DNA from: Pedobacter steynii | GTDB lineage: Bacteria; Bacteroidota; Bacteroidia; Sphingobacteriales; Sphingobacteriaceae | DNA length: 64,000 bases | Assembly (NCBI RefSeq): GCF_001721645.1 | Contig: NZ_CP017141.1 | Location: forward strand, 3,844,001 to 3,908,000 | Direction: 5' to 3' | Shown: piece by piece, positions 49,300 to 58,361 of the stretch | How positions within the stretch are numbered: the first letter of the stretch is position 1 | Layout of the letters: every line of letters starts with the position of its first letter | Notes under the pieces: model-generated | Database searches by the model: none | The model's input: only the letters and a program-made list of their open reading frames with translations | What the model was told of the DNA's origin: nothing | Made by a program: the position numbers and the translations under genes

Positions 49300-50297
49300 T
49301 GAAACAGAAGATGAAAAAAGTACTGATTACCGGGGCTAATGGCTTTTTAGGGTCAAATGTTGCAAGAGAGCTATTCCGGAAAGGATATGAAGTTAAACTG
49401 ATGATCCGTCCTTCTGCAGATGTTTCTGTAATTGCGGATATCCCCTCAGAGGTTTTTTATGGAGATATCAGTGAGGAAGCGGAGGTTATGAAAGCCATGG
49501 AAGGCTGCAATTTTGTGGTCCATACTGCCTCCGTAACAGAACAGTGGGCAGTGACTTTTAAGGAATATGAAAGGGTAAATGTAACAGGAACAAAAAATGT
49601 GGTGAAGGCTTGTCTGGCACATCAGGTAGAGCGGTTAATTCACGTTAGCACGGCCAATACAATTGGTCCGGGAAATGAAAACAAACCGGGTACAGAACTG
49701 AATTCTTTTACCCTGCTGAATGTAAATTCAGGATACATTAGTAGCAAGTATATTGCACAACAGTATGTTTTGGAGCAGGTAGAAAAAGCAAAATTGCCTG
49801 CAATCATTATCAACCCGACCTTTATGATCGGGCCATATGATGCGAAGCCAAGTTCTGGTAAACTGATTCTGCATGGAATGAATAAACGTATAGTCTTCTA
49901 TCCTCCGGGAGGAAAGAATTTTGTACACATCAATGATGTATGTACTGGAATTATCAGTGCTCTGGAGATGGGTAAGATCGGTGATTGTTATCTGATGGCC
50001 GGAGAAAACCTAACTTATAAAGAGTTTTTCAGTTTATTAAATAAGGTATCGGGTCAACGGTCAAAGCTGATAAGAATCCCTGAATTTGTTCTTAAAATCG
50101 CAGGAATAATAGGTACATTGTCGGGAATATTCAGTCCTGTGTCCCGAAAACTGAATTATTCCTCTGCCTATATGCTGTGTTTATATAACTACTATTCCGG
50201 TAATAAGTCTGAAAGAGAGTTGTTGCTGAAATATACCCCTATAGAAAATGCAATAGACAATGCTTTAAAGTGGTTCCGGGAAAATGATTATTGTTAA
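49299..50297 (+). CDS. NAD-dependent epimerase/dehydratase family (extended SDR)
   Basis: A 332-residue extended SDR. The Rossmann motif is TGANGFLGSNVARELF, the Ser in VHVSTANTIGPG, Tyr/Lys in YISSKYIAQQYV, and NPTFMIGPYDAKP follows. The pattern is closest to 3-beta-hydroxysteroid dehydrogenase or dihydroflavonol reductase-like members rather than sugar-nucleotide epimerases. Together with the SDR before it, it may reduce one lipid or polyketide substrate (inference). A LytS-type kinase follows after 9 nt. Confidence 0.88.
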   Translation: MKQKMKKVLITGANGFLGSNVARELFRKGYEVKLMIRPSADVSVIADIPSEVFYGDISEEAEVMKAMEGCNFVVHTASVTEQWAVTFKEYERVNVTGTKNVVKACLAHQVERLIHVSTANTIGPGNENKPGTELNSFTLLNVNSGYISSKYIAQQYVLEQVEKAKLPAIIINPTFMIGPYDAKPSSGKLILHGMNKRIVFYPPGGKNFVHINDVCTGIISALEMGKIGDCYLMAGENLTYKEFFSLLNKVSGQRSKLIRIPEFVLKIAGIIGTLSGIFSPVSRKLNYSSAYMLCLYNYYSGNKSERELLLKYTPIENAIDNALKWFRENDYC

Positions 50298-50306
50298 TTG
50301 CCTCGT

Positions 50307-51431
50307 ATGGACAAGTTTACCTATGCCATGTTTTTAAAGATGAATGCAACCAGAATGGAATCTGTTTTTCAAAGCAAATGGTTTGTCTATGGGTTGAGAA
50401 TTTTTATTTTATACCTGTTTAGTGTTGTTTTTAAGTCTTTTGACCTGACATTCCCTCATAATTTCGGTACCTTCCTCTTTAGAGGCCAGGCTTTTAGTTT
50501 AATGTATGTGGTTTTTGGATTGCTGGTCTGGGAAGGAGCAATCGCACTTGCAAAACTGATTGAAAGAAGTACCTTAAAAGTGCATGTTTCCAAACGCTTA
50601 GTGCTTTTATGCCTTACGCTTGTAATTTACGGACTGCTGGTTTCGCTTTTATTCGGATTGTCCTATTCCCTTTTTGATATCGTTTTATTCCATCGTTATG
50701 ATGCCTGGAAGAGTTTCAGCTCCCTGAGTTACGACCTTTATTTTGGTATTTTTATATTCTATCTCCTGTTGCTGGGGTATAATGGCATTGTATTTTACTA
50801 TAAGAACTGGAAGGAGTCACAGTTGAATACGGAAAGGTTAATGCGCGAAAATATTCAGGCCAAGTATGATGTGTTAAAAAGTCAGATTGATCCACATTTC
50901 TTTTTTAATTCTTTAAGCGTGCTTACCAACCTGGTCTATAAAAGTCCGGATCTTTCGGCTGAGTATATTACACAACTTGCCAAAAGCTATCGCTATATTC
51001 TGGATAAGAAATTTGAAAATCTGGTTCCCATCCAAACCGAACTTGAATTTCTGGAGTCTTATTCTTTCCTGATCAGAATCAGGCATCAAAGTAGTATTGA
51101 ATTTGATATACACATCAATGAAAATATAAAGTATATTGGTATGATTCCGCCGGCAACTTTGCAGATGCTGGTAGAAAATGCGGTTAAGCACAATCGTTTT
51201 TCTGCCAATGACCCACTACACATCCGCATCAGAGATGAAGGCAATGTTTTAGTGGTCACAAATGACCTGAGGAAAAGATCTGTTGTTCAGAATTCTATTG
51301 GGTTGGGCCTGGATAATATTGGCAAGCGGTATGAACTGACCGGAGAAAAAAGAATAGAAGTTATAGAAACAAAAGAGCTGTTTATTGTCAAAATTCCTAT
51401 CATAACGACTCATGAAGATTATCATATTTGA
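50307..51431 (+). CDS. LytS-family sensor histidine kinase
   Basis: A 374-residue kinase from ATG 50307 (MDKFTYAMF); TTG 50298 is a less likely alternative. The N-terminal half has four to five TM helices. His_kinase core: QIDPHFFFNSLSVLTNLV with the phospho-accepting His, then the HATPase N-box in LVENAVKHNRF and the glycine box IGLGLDNIGKRY. It should phosphorylate the LytTR regulator, whose start overlaps this stop by 20 nt. Confidence 0.93.
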   Translation: MDKFTYAMFLKMNATRMESVFQSKWFVYGLRIFILYLFSVVFKSFDLTFPHNFGTFLFRGQAFSLMYVVFGLLVWEGAIALAKLIERSTLKVHVSKRLVLLCLTLVIYGLLVSLLFGLSYSLFDIVLFHRYDAWKSFSSLSYDLYFGIFIFYLLLLGYNGIVFYYKNWKESQLNTERLMRENIQAKYDVLKSQIDPHFFFNSLSVLTNLVYKSPDLSAEYITQLAKSYRYILDKKFENLVPIQTELEFLESYSFLIRIRHQSSIEFDIHINENIKYIGMIPPATLQMLVENAVKHNRFSANDPLHIRIRDEGNVLVVTNDLRKRSVVQNSIGLGLDNIGKRYELTGEKRIEVIETKELFIVKIPIITTHEDYHI

Positions 51432-52179
51432 GGATGAAAAACACAATGCGGAGCGTTTGATTCATTTGTTACAGCAATGTGTTCCCAGCCTGGAAGTACT
51501 TGCGGTTATAGAATCTATTGAGGAGGGATTAAGCTGGTTCGCCAGTCCGGTTCATACAGCCGATTTGATTTTTATGGACATCCAGCTTTCTGATGGCAAT
51601 TGTTTTGAGATGTTTGATCAGGTAGATATCAGGATTCCCATTATATTTACGACTGCTTATGATAGTTTTGCCCTTCAGGCATTTAAGGTATATAGCGTGG
51701 ATTATCTGATGAAGCCAATAGACATCAAGGATTTGAAAAGAGCCCTTGAAAAGTATGCGTACTTTAAACTGCCACCAGAACCGGCTATAAATATATCCAG
51801 ACTTGCAGAAGAGTTCTTTAAGAGGGAGAATACCCGGTTTATTGGTAAAATCAACAACCAATTGGTATATGTCAAGGCAAAGGACATTGCTTATATCCAT
51901 TTTTCTGATGGACTGACCTGGGCAACGACTATCAGCAATCAAAAGACGCCCCTTGACTATTCCCTGGATCAGATAGAAAAGATGTTGGATAAGAACCTGT
52001 TCTTCCGGATCAATAGAAAGTTGATCGTTCATATTGATGCCATTAAAAAGATTACCACCTATTATAACAGCAGATTAGTCATTCAATTGTTTCCACTTAT
52101 AGATGCAGAAGCGATTATCAGTAGAGAAAGAGTAAGCAGCTTTAAAAGCTGGCTGGAAGGGCAAACACAATCACCCTGA
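51412..52179 (+). CDS. LytTR-family response regulator
   Basis: A 255-residue regulator. The receiver has acidic residues FEDEKHNAERL, the phospho-acceptor in LIFMDIQLSDGN, the conserved Thr in FTTAYDSFAL and Lys in LMKPIDI. The LytTR DNA-binding domain covers about 145-250 with FIGKINNQLVYVKAKDIAYI and FFRINRKLIVHIDAIKKI. It pairs with the LytS-type kinase and may control the SDR/epimerase genes in front (inference). It is intact, unlike the LytTR remnant at 45578-45910. Confidence 0.94.
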   Translation: MKIIIFEDEKHNAERLIHLLQQCVPSLEVLAVIESIEEGLSWFASPVHTADLIFMDIQLSDGNCFEMFDQVDIRIPIIFTTAYDSFALQAFKVYSVDYLMKPIDIKDLKRALEKYAYFKLPPEPAINISRLAEEFFKRENTRFIGKINNQLVYVKAKDIAYIHFSDGLTWATTISNQKTPLDYSLDQIEKMLDKNLFFRINRKLIVHIDAIKKITTYYNSRLVIQLFPLIDAEAIISRERVSSFKSWLEGQTQSP

Positions 52180-52234
52180 TTGCTATTGGATTACAGTTCC
52201 TGAGGTTTCTTCCTTTATACATGATAATTATTAA

Positions 52235-52242
52235 TAAATTTG
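52235..52242 (+). promoter_or_regulatory. -7 element before the sensor kinase gene
   Basis: TAAATTTG with a weak TTTA about 17 nt upstream. The start would fall near 52249, 25 nt before the ATG at 52274. Confidence 0.4.
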
Positions 52243-52273
52243 CAATCCATTCATGTTTTTGGAGGAAAATTTA

Positions 52274-54019
52274 ATGAAATCTATGTTTGTCAACAAATCG
52301 GGTGAAACGTCAAAGAATCTTCGTAAACTTTTTATATTATTTCTGGCCTTTACCTTTCTGATTGCTGCAGGTTCCTTGCTATTAAGGCACTCTATCTTTA
52401 AAAAATTACACACATTAAGTGAGAATTTAAGGGGGCATTCACAGGCCCAGGAGATCAGCAATATTTTACTGGATCTGAACGGTGCGGAAAGTGATTTTCA
52501 GCAGGCCATTTTATATGGACAGAATGAAAAGCTGGAGGACTATAAATCAAAGCTGAACAATACTTTTATCCAGATTGAAGCCATTTTAAAGAAGTATGAC
52601 CTTGATAGTACAAGATCTTTATCGGCAAGTAAAGAGAAGATCGGAAAGTCTTTTGAGCAAAAATTACAGATGTCAAATGAAGTGTTCGGATTGAAACATA
52701 ATTTCGATTCCTTACTACGGATCACTACCATTCAAAACATAACAGGAAAAGCCTCAGCTGATATTATAGAAAAATATCAATTGAAAACTACGACTAAAAA
52801 AAGCACCGGAAAAGCGGATACTTCTGTCAAAGTAATCAAGCCTCAGCCCAATAAGAAAGGACTTTTTAAACGTTTGCAGGATGCTATCGTAAATAAGCAG
52901 GAAAATGCACAGTCAATTAAGGTGGTCACGGTGAACAGAGAGAAGCAGATTCGTGATTCTATAAGCCGCTCTGTAATTAAGAAGCAGAACAATTCACAGG
53001 AAAATCTGCTTAGAAAATTAAATGAAGAGAATGGCCGCCTTGCTAAATCAAATCAACAGCTCATTTCTGCCAACCTAAGCCTGGTTATTCAGCTTCATCA
53101 ACTCGTTCAGGAGTTGAAAGATATTCACCTGAACGACTGGGAGAAAACGAGATCTGAGATGCTCAACCAATATCAATCGGCAACCAATGATATGAATAAT
53201 TTCACTGGAATAGCAGTGGTGATGGTCCTGATTTTTATTGTTCTATTGATCGTATATATCCGTAAAGCGGGAATGGCGGAGGACAATTATATCCGGGAGA
53301 ATGAGCGCGCAGTTGCACTTGCAGAACAAAAGTCGGAAATGCTGGCCATTATGAGCCATGAAATCAGAAACCCGCTGACTACCATTACAGGTATTATCTA
53401 TTTATTGAACAGAACCCCACTTACGGATGATCAGAAAAAGAAACTGAATTCGATTAATTTGTCGTCGAGCATGCTGATCAATACCGTAAATGATATTCTT
53501 GATGTGAGCAAGATTGACAATCAACAGGCAGGTGCACTGAATATTGTTTCTTTCCAGCCTTGTGCTGAAATTAAGGATACTATTGCTGCAATGGGTTTTA
53601 CAGCAGAACGGAAGCAAATCTCTCTGACTGCTGAATTTAGCGGAAATGAAGAATCAACGGTAAAAGGAGATCCATTCCGTTTGAAACAGATCATGATTAA
53701 TCTGTTAAACAATGCGGTTAAGTATACGGATCAGGGTGGAGTAGTGGTAAAAGTAGATTTAAAAAGTATTGACGAGCATACCGAAAGCCTGCACGTGAGC
53801 ATCATTGATACGGGTATAGGAATTCCTAAAGAACAACAGGGAAAACTTTTCACAAGATATTATCAGGCGAATCGCTCTGCTGGAAAACCAGGTACCGGTT
53901 TGGGATTATATATATGCCGTCAGCTTATTGACATTCAAAACGGTCACATTAGTGTAGAGAGTGAGGCTGGAAAGGGATGTCATTTTAAATTTGATCTTCC
54001 TTATCAAAAAGAAGAATAA
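52274..54019 (+). CDS. HisKA sensor histidine kinase with long periplasmic/coiled-coil region
   Basis: A 581-residue kinase. The start at 52274 (MKSMFVNK) was chosen because GGAGGA lies 8 nt upstream, an unusually clear ribosome site for this phylum; an ATG seven codons before (52253) precedes that site. Layout: TM near 20-40, a sensor region with helices and a Lys-rich linker (about 165-240), a coiled coil, TM near 310-330, HisKA with MSHEIRNPLTTITG, and HATPase motifs LLNNAVKYT, DTGIGIP and GTGLGLYI. No receiver follows. It might feed a phosphorelay through the Hpt protein at 30787 (speculation). Confidence 0.93.
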   Translation: MKSMFVNKSGETSKNLRKLFILFLAFTFLIAAGSLLLRHSIFKKLHTLSENLRGHSQAQEISNILLDLNGAESDFQQAILYGQNEKLEDYKSKLNNTFIQIEAILKKYDLDSTRSLSASKEKIGKSFEQKLQMSNEVFGLKHNFDSLLRITTIQNITGKASADIIEKYQLKTTTKKSTGKADTSVKVIKPQPNKKGLFKRLQDAIVNKQENAQSIKVVTVNREKQIRDSISRSVIKKQNNSQENLLRKLNEENGRLAKSNQQLISANLSLVIQLHQLVQELKDIHLNDWEKTRSEMLNQYQSATNDMNNFTGIAVVMVLIFIVLLIVYIRKAGMAEDNYIRENERAVALAEQKSEMLAIMSHEIRNPLTTITGIIYLLNRTPLTDDQKKKLNSINLSSSMLINTVNDILDVSKIDNQQAGALNIVSFQPCAEIKDTIAAMGFTAERKQISLTAEFSGNEESTVKGDPFRLKQIMINLLNNAVKYTDQGGVVVKVDLKSIDEHTESLHVSIIDTGIGIPKEQQGKLFTRYYQANRSAGKPGTGLGLYICRQLIDIQNGHISVESEAGKGCHFKFDLPYQKEE

Positions 54020-54096
54020 AACTGTTCCTATAATCTTCTGATACTTCCTATTCTATCGGGTAATTAGTAACTTTAGATACATTTAAAACATGAGAT

Positions 54097-54528
54097 ATGA
54101 GATACATTTCGTTATTAATTCTTTTTGCAGCGATTTCCTTTTCCGGGCTTGCTCAAACGAGCGACGCTATTCTGGGAAAATGGGCTAATTCTTCGGGTGA
54201 AGCACACATAGATATTTCCAAAAAAGGAGATAAGTTTTTCGGTAAAATTGTTTGGTTGAAAGCACCTAAAGATGAAAAAGGACAGGCTAAGCTAGATGTG
54301 AAAAATCCAGATTTAAAATTAAAAACAAGACCAATCATGGGCCTTGAGATGTTAAAAGATTTTGTTTATGACGATGGAAAATGGGTGGATGGAAAAATCT
54401 ATGACCCAAAAACCGGCAAGACTTATAGTTGTAATATGAACATTAAAGCTAACGGAGACCTGAATGTAAGAGGATATATTGGTATCTCATTGATAGGCAG
54501 ATCTGACACCTGGAAAAGAGTAAAATAG
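54097..54528 (+). CDS. DUF2147 family secreted protein
   Basis: A 143-residue protein with a signal peptide (cleavage after about SGLAQ, residue 20) and the DUF2147 fold: AILGKWANSSGEAHIDISKKG, FFGKIVWLKAP, DWVYDDGKW-like DFVYDDGKWVDGKIYDPKTGK and the C-terminal GYIGISLIGRSDTW. The family is periplasmic or surface, often near stress genes, with no proven function. The next gene starts directly after its stop codon. Confidence 0.9.
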   Translation: MRYISLLILFAAISFSGLAQTSDAILGKWANSSGEAHIDISKKGDKFFGKIVWLKAPKDEKGQAKLDVKNPDLKLKTRPIMGLEMLKDFVYDDGKWVDGKIYDPKTGKTYSCNMNIKANGDLNVRGYIGISLIGRSDTWKRVK

Positions 54529-55551
54529 ATGAGGAGTATAATTTATTGTTTATTATTCCTTCCCTTATTCGGTTTTGCACAGACTTATGACCTGATTCCA
54601 ATGACATCAGGTGTGACAACCAGCTTAAGAGGAATGAGTATTGTCTCTGATCAGGTGGCATGGGTAAGTGGAAGTAATGGTCATATCGGCAGAACAGTAG
54701 ACGGAGGTAAAAACTGGGACTGGATTAAGCCGGAGGGGTATGAAAAACTGGATTTCAGAGATATTGAAGCTTTTGATGCAGATAAAGCAATTGCGGTAAA
54801 TGCGGGGTCACCTGCCTATATACTGATGACTGTTGATGGAGGCAAAACCTGGAAAGAGAGTTACAAAAACCTGGATACGGCTATATTTTTAGATGGTATG
54901 GGTTTTTGGAATGACCAGCGTGGAATTGTCTTTGGTGATCCGATCAATAGCAAGATGCAACTGTTAAGGACTATTGACGGAGGGGTATCCTGGAGTGATA
55001 TTTCCGAAAATTTGCAGGCCAAAATGGGCGTTGGTGAAGCTGCTTTTGCAGCGAGCGGTTCAACCATACAGGTAAAAGGAAATGGAAAGGTCTGGATTGC
55101 CACTGGTGGTACAACATCCAACATTTATTATTCCAGTAATTTCGGCTCTACCTGGCAAATATTTGAATGTCCGATCTTACAGGGCGAAAGCAGCACCGGG
55201 CCATTTTCAATGTCATTCTTTAATGAAGATAAAGGAGTGGTTGTTGGCGGGAACTACCTGAAAGATAAAGAAAATGAAAACAATGTTTTACTGACTAATA
55301 ATGGAGGGAAAACCTGGACTAAACCCGAAAAACCGGTAGATGGCTATCGTTCCGGTGTAACCTATATTAATGAAAAAACTTTGATTGCGGCAGGAACATC
55401 TGGAATTGATATTTCTTCTGATGGAGGTAAATATTGGTATAATATTTCCGGAATGAGCTTTAACGTAGTTCAGAAATCAAAAAAAGGTGATTTGATTCTG
55501 CTGGCGGGAAATAAAGGACAGATTTATCAATTGGTCATTACAGCAAAATAA
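54529..55551 (+). CDS. Ycf48/BNR-type beta-propeller protein, secreted
   Basis: A 340-residue secreted protein with signal peptide (FLPLFGFAQ, cleavage near 18) and several sialidase/Ycf48-like beta-propeller blades marked by the recurring D-G-G-x-x-W pattern: VDGGKNWDW, VDGGKTWKE, IDGGVSWSD, NNGGKTWTK and SDGGKYWYN. Such propellers bind partners or glycans and are often called oxidoreductases in databases without reason. It begins immediately after the DUF2147 stop. Confidence 0.85.
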   Translation: MRSIIYCLLFLPLFGFAQTYDLIPMTSGVTTSLRGMSIVSDQVAWVSGSNGHIGRTVDGGKNWDWIKPEGYEKLDFRDIEAFDADKAIAVNAGSPAYILMTVDGGKTWKESYKNLDTAIFLDGMGFWNDQRGIVFGDPINSKMQLLRTIDGGVSWSDISENLQAKMGVGEAAFAASGSTIQVKGNGKVWIATGGTTSNIYYSSNFGSTWQIFECPILQGESSTGPFSMSFFNEDKGVVVGGNYLKDKENENNVLLTNNGGKTWTKPEKPVDGYRSGVTYINEKTLIAAGTSGIDISSDGGKYWYNISGMSFNVVQKSKKGDLILLAGNKGQIYQLVITAK

Positions 55552-55555
55552 GGGT

Positions 55556-55939
55556 ATGTTAAGTAAAGTTCATCACATTGCAATTATTTGCACAGACTAT
55601 AGCGCTTCAAAGGCTTTTTACATCGACGTCTTAGGGCTTACGGTCATAAGAGAAGTATATCGGGAAGAAAGAGAATCTTACAAATTAGACCTGGCCCTTA
55701 ACGGAACATATATTATCGAACTTTTTTCTTTTCCGGATCCTCCTAAACGAGCATCCGGACCCGAAGCGGCTGGTTTGAGGCATTTGGCTTTTGAGGTAGA
55801 TGATTTAAATGCGGTTGTCGAAATGCTAAAACAAAAAGGAGTAGAGGCAGAGCCGATCAGAATTGATGAGTTTACTGGAAAGCGGTTTACTTTTATTGCC
55901 GATCCAGATCGCTTACCAATAGAGTTTTATGAAAAATAA
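55556..55939 (+). CDS. VOC family protein (glyoxalase I-like)
   Basis: A 127-residue single-repeat vicinal oxygen chelate protein. Metal ligands are seen at H in SKVHHIAIIC, E in GTYIIELFSF, H in LRHLAFEVDD and E in LPIEFYEK. The SMU1112c/YaeR-like form with the HIAIICTDYSASKAFYIDVLG opening (quoted: HHIAIICTDY) suggests a glyoxalase-type isomerase or lyase. It is 4 nt behind the propeller gene and ends with a terminator. Confidence 0.88.
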   Translation: MLSKVHHIAIICTDYSASKAFYIDVLGLTVIREVYREERESYKLDLALNGTYIIELFSFPDPPKRASGPEAAGLRHLAFEVDDLNAVVEMLKQKGVEAEPIRIDEFTGKRFTFIADPDRLPIEFYEK

Positions 55940-56007
55940 TTTTTTAACGCAGGATGCAATAATCGGATGATTTAGTCGTCTTATATAAGAGAGCGTTAAT
56001 TTAGATG

Positions 56008-56045
56008 ACGGGGATGTGGCTGGAAGCTGTATCCCCGTTTTTTTA
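56008..56045 (+). terminator. Terminator after the VOC gene
   Basis: ACGGGGAT (56008-56015) pairs with ATCCCCGT (56031-56038), then seven T. Confidence 0.85.
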
Positions 56046-56050
56046 TGTCG

Positions 56051-56080
56051 AAAAAAAAGCCTGCCCGAAGGCAAGCTTTT
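56051..56080 (-). terminator. Terminator of the tRNA-Cys gene
   Basis: On the minus strand AAAGCTTGCC-TTCG-GGCAGGCTTT forms a stem with one mismatch and a UUCG tetraloop, followed by five U. Confidence 0.8.
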
Positions 56081-56084
56081 GATG

Positions 56085-56155
56085 ACGTCATGGACGGATT
56101 CGAACCGCCGTTGAAGGTTTTGCAGACCCATACCTAACCACTCGGCCACATGACT
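56085..56155 (-). tRNA. tRNA-Cys, anticodon GCA, with weakened stems
   Basis: A 71-nt cloverleaf on the minus strand: 5' AGTCATG pairs with 3' CATGACG, anticodon loop CTGCAAA, T-loop TTCGAAT and discriminator T (U73, needed by CysRS). Pair 1-72 is A-G and pair 27-43 is U-U, where Bacteroidetes tRNA-Cys usually has G-C at both. D-stem and anticodon stem each hold a G-U. It may still function or be a decaying extra copy. Confidence 0.8.
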
Positions 56156-56473
56156 ATATATAATCATTACATCAGCAAATATATATAAAGTATACTAAAT
56201 TAGTAGATTTTATTTGTTTTTTATTGAGCTGCATTAAATGACCTGCGATTTTCTGTAAGGTAATCAGATCGTAATCAGAATGTTACTAATGGTTGTTCGT
56301 TTTTAAGTACTTTATTTTAAGCTTGTTATGTGTTTTTTGTAGTGTGGAAGTAGGGCCATTGTATCCCAAAAAATATCTGATTTATCCTTTCTGTAGTGGC
56401 TGTGTAGGCCCGGCAATATGTACAATTTTTTTTAAGCCGATATAGATTTGGGTAACCAAATATTCTTATCCCT
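56156..56473. other. 318-bp AT-rich gap before the GH30 gene
   Basis: No reading frame or stable hairpin recognised. TAGATTTG at 56443-56450 fits a -7 element 24 nt before the GH30 start, without a good -33 box. Confidence 0.4.
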
Positions 56474-58327
56474 ATGAAAAAAAGCCTGATTTTAACAGGC
56501 TGCATTGTGCTTTGTGCAGTCCTGTTTTCCTGTAAGAAGGAGCTCCGGTCCAATTCCGGATTAAACGCAAACGAAGAAACAATTGTCCGGGCCAACGAAT
56601 CGGTCAGTATCTGGATGACGACAACAGATAAAAGTAAATTACTGCAAACACAAAATAACGTAACTTTTGCAGCAGATGCAGGAACAAACCCCAATACCAT
56701 TACCGTTGATGAAAATGTAAGCTATCAGGGAATTGATGGTTTTGGTTTTACATTGACCGGAGCAAGTGCTACACTAATCAATAATCTTGGTGCTGCACAA
56801 AAGAATAGCCTGCTGCAGGAGTTATTTTCTACCTCTGGAAATAACATTGGAATTAGTTATTTAAGGATTACCATCGGAGCGTCTGATTTAAGTGCAAGCC
56901 CTTTTACTTACAATGAAGTTGCTGCGGGACAGACCGATAATAACCTCAATAATTTCAGTATCAGTCAGGAGATGACGGACCTGATTCCGGTATTGAAAAG
57001 TATTCTTGCCATCAACCCGTCAATTAAAATTCTAGGCAGCCCCTGGACGGCGCCAAGGTGGATGAAAACCAATGGTAGTTATGTTGGGGGAAGCCTGAAT
57101 ACGGCATATTACGATGCTTATGCCAGATATTTTGTGAAATATATTCAGGCAATGCAGGCGCAGGGAATTACCATTGATGCCATTACCCCTCAAAATGAAC
57201 CTTTAAATCCATACAATAATCCTAGTATGCTCATGCAGGCCTCAGAACAGGCTTCATTCATCAAAAATAACCTGGGACCTCAGTTTAGTGCCAATAACAT
57301 CAATACCAAAATTATCTCTTACGACCACAATGCTGACCGCCCTGATTACCCGATTGCAATATTAAACGATGCTGCTGCAAGGAATTACGTAGATGGTTCT
57401 GCATTTCATCTGTATGGGGGGAATATCAGTGCCCTATCGGAAGTGCATAATGCGTACCCCAATAAAAACATTTACTTCACAGAACAGTGGGTGGGTGGAC
57501 CCAGCAATTTTGCAGGTGACCTGCAATGGCATATTAACACCCTTATTATCGGTGCAACGAGGAACTGGAGCCGAAATGTCCTGGAATGGAATCTGGCTGC
57601 AGATCAAAATTACGGACCTCATACCAATGGGGGCTGTAGCACATGTGAAGGTGCATTAACTATTAATGGAAGTGCTGTATCTAGAAATGTCTCTTATTAT
57701 ATTATTGCCCATGCTTCGAAATTTGCAAGGCCCGGAGCAACAAGAATCAGCTCCAATATTGCCGGTAGTTTTCAAAATGTAGCCTTTAAAAATGCAGATG
57801 GCACTAAAGTCCTCATCGTTTCTAACAGCGGATCTGGCAGTGGCACCTTTAAAGTAAAATGGGGAAGCCAATCTTTTAGTTATACCCTTCCTGCCGGTGC
57901 CGTAGCTACTTTTAAATGGTCGGGATCCGTTACAGGGAATCCCGGAACAGCCCCGATAGGGCAGGTGATTTCTCTAAGGGGATTAAACAACCAGTTTGTT
58001 AGTGGTGAAAATGGAACGGCTGTAATGTGGTGTAACAGGGCTAGTGCCGGCGACTGGGAGAAATTTACAGTAGTAGATGCGGGGGGAGGAAAAATAGCAT
58101 TGAGAAGTATGAATAAATATGTTTCTTCAGAAAACGGGGCCTCGCCTTTAACCTGTAACAGGACAAGTATTGGCGACTGGGAGAAATTCGACTGGATTGT
58201 CAATGCTGATGGAAAGATTTCACTTCGTGGCAATAATAGTCTCTATGTCTCTTCCGAAAATGGCGCAAATGCGATGACCTGTAACAGAGCTGCAATCTCG
58301 GGATGGGAAGCATTCAGCTTAAATTAA
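56474..58327 (+). CDS. GH30 family glycoside hydrolase lipoprotein with C-terminal beta-trefoil
   Basis: A 617-residue lipoprotein (lipobox LFSC, C20). The GH30 (beta/alpha)8 domain holds the general acid E242 in ITPQNEP and the nucleophile E337 in YFTEQW, plus SPWTAPRWMKTNG; a beta-sandwich follows. From about 497 to the end there is a fascin-like beta-trefoil of three repeats, each with a (Y/F)VSxENG and CNR element and a W-E-K/A-F end. GH30 acts as glucosylceramidase, beta-1,6-glucanase or xylanase. Beside the GH16 gene, a beta-1,6-glucanase role on fungal or similar glucan is the best guess. Confidence 0.9.
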   Translation: MKKSLILTGCIVLCAVLFSCKKELRSNSGLNANEETIVRANESVSIWMTTTDKSKLLQTQNNVTFAADAGTNPNTITVDENVSYQGIDGFGFTLTGASATLINNLGAAQKNSLLQELFSTSGNNIGISYLRITIGASDLSASPFTYNEVAAGQTDNNLNNFSISQEMTDLIPVLKSILAINPSIKILGSPWTAPRWMKTNGSYVGGSLNTAYYDAYARYFVKYIQAMQAQGITIDAITPQNEPLNPYNNPSMLMQASEQASFIKNNLGPQFSANNINTKIISYDHNADRPDYPIAILNDAAARNYVDGSAFHLYGGNISALSEVHNAYPNKNIYFTEQWVGGPSNFAGDLQWHINTLIIGATRNWSRNVLEWNLAADQNYGPHTNGGCSTCEGALTINGSAVSRNVSYYIIAHASKFARPGATRISSNIAGSFQNVAFKNADGTKVLIVSNSGSGSGTFKVKWGSQSFSYTLPAGAVATFKWSGSVTGNPGTAPIGQVISLRGLNNQFVSGENGTAVMWCNRASAGDWEKFTVVDAGGGKIALRSMNKYVSSENGASPLTCNRTSIGDWEKFDWIVNADGKISLRGNNSLYVSSENGANAMTCNRAAISGWEAFSLN

Positions 58328-58361
58328 TCATAATCTAAATTAATCATCAAACCCTAAAAAA

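Noticed and set aside
51529..52032. 167-residue minus-strand frame opposite the LytTR regulator
   Set aside because: Antisense shadow of an intact two-domain regulator; no recognisable motif.
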